Source of the DNA: Clostridia bacterium
Lineage (GTDB): Bacteria > Bacillota_A > Clostridia > Lachnospirales > Cellulosilyticaceae
DNA length: 7,937 nt
Assembly: GCA_029239935.1 (NCBI GenBank)
Contig: JARBTY010000140.1
Coordinates: forward strand, 1-7,937
Reading direction: 5' to 3'
Numbering within the stretch: the first letter of the stretch is position 1; each line of letters starts with the position of its first letter. Below the pieces are notes generated by a model. The model was not told the DNA's origin, made no database searches, and worked only from the letters and a program-made list of their open reading frames with translations. The position numbers and the translations under genes are program-made. Positions 6,604 to 7,937 of the stretch are shown here, piece after piece.

Positions 6604-7937
6604 ATGAAAAAAATAGTATTACTCTTTGTATTAGTTTTTATTACAATGGTTAGTCCATATATGTATGGGGAGACTAGTTATGACAAGAGATTAGAGGTAA
6701 GTTATCAGGTTGATGCGAATTATCCTCCTTATACCTATACAAATAAAGAATATCTATATGGTTTCGACTTTGATCTGACAAATCTCATATTTAATTCACC
6801 TGAATATAACCTAAAATATTCTGTTGATTCATGGAACATGGTTTATAAAAGGCTTGTGAGAGAGGAAATAGATTTAGCTGGTATCATTGCGATTAATGAG
6901 GATAGAAAAAAAGAAGTGCTATTTACCGAGCCGTTGTTTAAGACTTATGTCGCTATTTATACCAAAGGAAACTTTAAAGAAGTAAAACTTGAAAATCTGG
7001 AAAAGCTTAAAATAGGGGTAGGAAATGCTTATTATACAGAGTCTATCTTAAGAGATAAGCTGGACATTCCTCATTATACCAAATATGAAAATATTATAGA
7101 GGCAGTGCAGGATTTAGAAACAGGGCGTATTGATATTATATTTGAAAACCAGCAGTTAATGGATAATATCTTGATTGCAGAAGGTTTGAAGGGTTCTATA
7201 ATACCTCAGATGACTGACCTCTTTCCTGTGGAGTTTGCTTATGGCATCAGTAAAAGCCGCCCAGATCTTGTTCAGTATATGAATGATAGAATAAGACAGT
7301 TGAAAAAAGAAGGTGTATTTGAAGAACTATACATCAAATATTTCTATAGGCATTCAGAAGAGTATATCCAAAAAGGGTATATAAAAATTGTATTAGGGGT
7401 GACTTTAGGTATACTCTGTATTTGTATTATAATGCTCTCGATGAGGAGCTATATCATTCATCTTAAAAAGAAATTAGAGACTAATTATATTCATTTACGA
7501 ACTGCAAATCAAGAGTTAACATTGGTGCATGAAGAGCTTCAAGCCCAATATGAAGAGATTCAAAAACAATATAAAGAGATAGAAATCAAACAGACAGAGC
7601 TAGAGATGATGGCGTATTATGATAATCTCACCAATCTGCCCAATAGAGTATTCGCCAACGAAAAATTAAGTCAAGTGCTTGAAGACATAAAAGTAACAGG
7701 GGAGAAAGCGGCGGCATACTACATAGAAATTGATAACTTCAAACATATCAATGATACTTTAGGACACGATTTTGGAGATCTACTGATAAAGTGTGTAGGT
7801 GAAAAACTATCCCATATCATAAATGAGCATTCTTTCACTGCAAGGCTTGGGGGAGATGAATATGTGATACTTGTCTATGGATTATCTTCAAAAGAAAGTG
7901 TTATAAGATTAGCAGAACAAGTCATGAGTTTATTCTG
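6604..7937 (+). CDS. Periplasmic-binding-protein/GGDEF receptor, probable diguanylate cyclase (3' end missing)
   Basis: The frame is open to the window end (444 codons seen). A signal peptide or anchor (1-23, MKKIVLLFVLVFITM) precedes a solute-binding domain of the amino-acid type (SBP_bac_3, about 30-250). It shows YPPYTY, YGFDFDL, REEIDLAG and EDRKKEVLFTEPLF; R101 matches the arginine that binds ligand carboxylate in this family (inference). A TM helix (259-280) and a coiled coil (about 284-336) with repeated QYxEI units lead to GGDEF. That domain shows YYDNLTNLPNR, metal-site D377 in IDNFKHINDTLGHDFGD, and GGDEY at 416-420. It should make c-di-GMP in response to an external small molecule. 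No RxxD inhibitory site stands at the usual position; NEHS is there instead. An EAL domain could follow outside the window. AGGTGA (6594-6599) and the signal peptide favour ATG 6604 over in-frame ATG 6589. Confidence 0.92.
   Translation, partial: MKKIVLLFVLVFITMVSPYMYGETSYDKRLEVSYQVDANYPPYTYTNKEYLYGFDFDLTNLIFNSPEYNLKYSVDSWNMVYKRLVREEIDLAGIIAINEDRKKEVLFTEPLFKTYVAIYTKGNFKEVKLENLEKLKIGVGNAYYTESILRDKLDIPHYTKYENIIEAVQDLETGRIDIIFENQQLMDNILIAEGLKGSIIPQMTDLFPVEFAYGISKSRPDLVQYMNDRIRQLKKEGVFEELYIKYFYRHSEEYIQKGYIKIVLGVTLGILCICIIMLSMRSYIIHLKKKLETNYIHLRTANQELTLVHEELQAQYEEIQKQYKEIEIKQTELEMMAYYDNLTNLPNRVFANEKLSQVLEDIKVTGEKAAAYYIEIDNFKHINDTLGHDFGDLLIKCVGEKLSHIINEHSFTARLGGDEYVILVYGLSSKESVIRLAEQVMSLF

Noticed and set aside
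1..7937. CRISPR arrays, tRNA or rRNA genes, insertion sequences, riboswitches
   Set aside because: Read on both strands, I saw no spaced repeat array, cloverleaf, transposase motif or recognisable aptamer. The non-coding spacers are all under 300 bases and are covered by the promoters, terminators and small ORF listed.

Overview
The window is AT-rich, with strong AGGAGG-type ribosome binding sites, a Spo0E-family protein and a response regulator of the REC/winged-helix/BTAD (SARP-like) type. Together these point to an endospore-forming, probably anaerobic Firmicute of the Clostridia. That placement is an inference from content, not from a search. Apart from trxA, every substantial gene is a signalling gene.

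Layout. Bases 1-2853 (+) hold the 3' part of a large hybrid histidine kinase (Cache, TM, HAMP, PAS, HisKA, HATPase, REC, HPt). Converging on it is trxA (2919-3230, -), a classical WCGPC thioredoxin, with a hairpin between the two genes that is best read as the trxA terminator. The divergent spacer 3231-3481 holds a trxA promoter with a TGTGA-N5-TCACA dyad over its -35 region, and promoters pointing right. Next is a two-gene operon: a multi-pass membrane histidine kinase (3482-4888) and, 30 bp downstream, a SARP-type response regulator (4919-6049). A strong intrinsic terminator (6077-6128) closes it.

The spacer 6129-6263 holds the most interesting signal. Two perfect GTCAGAA heptamers are spaced exactly 11 bp apart, and the second ends exactly 8 bp before a TATAAT. 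This is the geometry described for SARP activator sites, and it lies just downstream of a SARP-type regulator gene. The promoter drives a Spo0E-like Spo0A~P phosphatase (6264-6461), then a 23-codon small ORF (6490-6561). After that comes a gene cut by the window end (6604-7937+) for a periplasmic-binding-protein/GGDEF receptor, a likely diguanylate cyclase.

Working model (inference). The membrane kinase phosphorylates the SARP-type regulator. The regulator activates the Spo0E-like gene and perhaps the cyclase gene behind it, so an envelope signal would hold back Spo0A-driven sporulation while changing c-di-GMP. The hybrid kinase at the left edge carries its own REC and HPt, and its final partner is not visible here.
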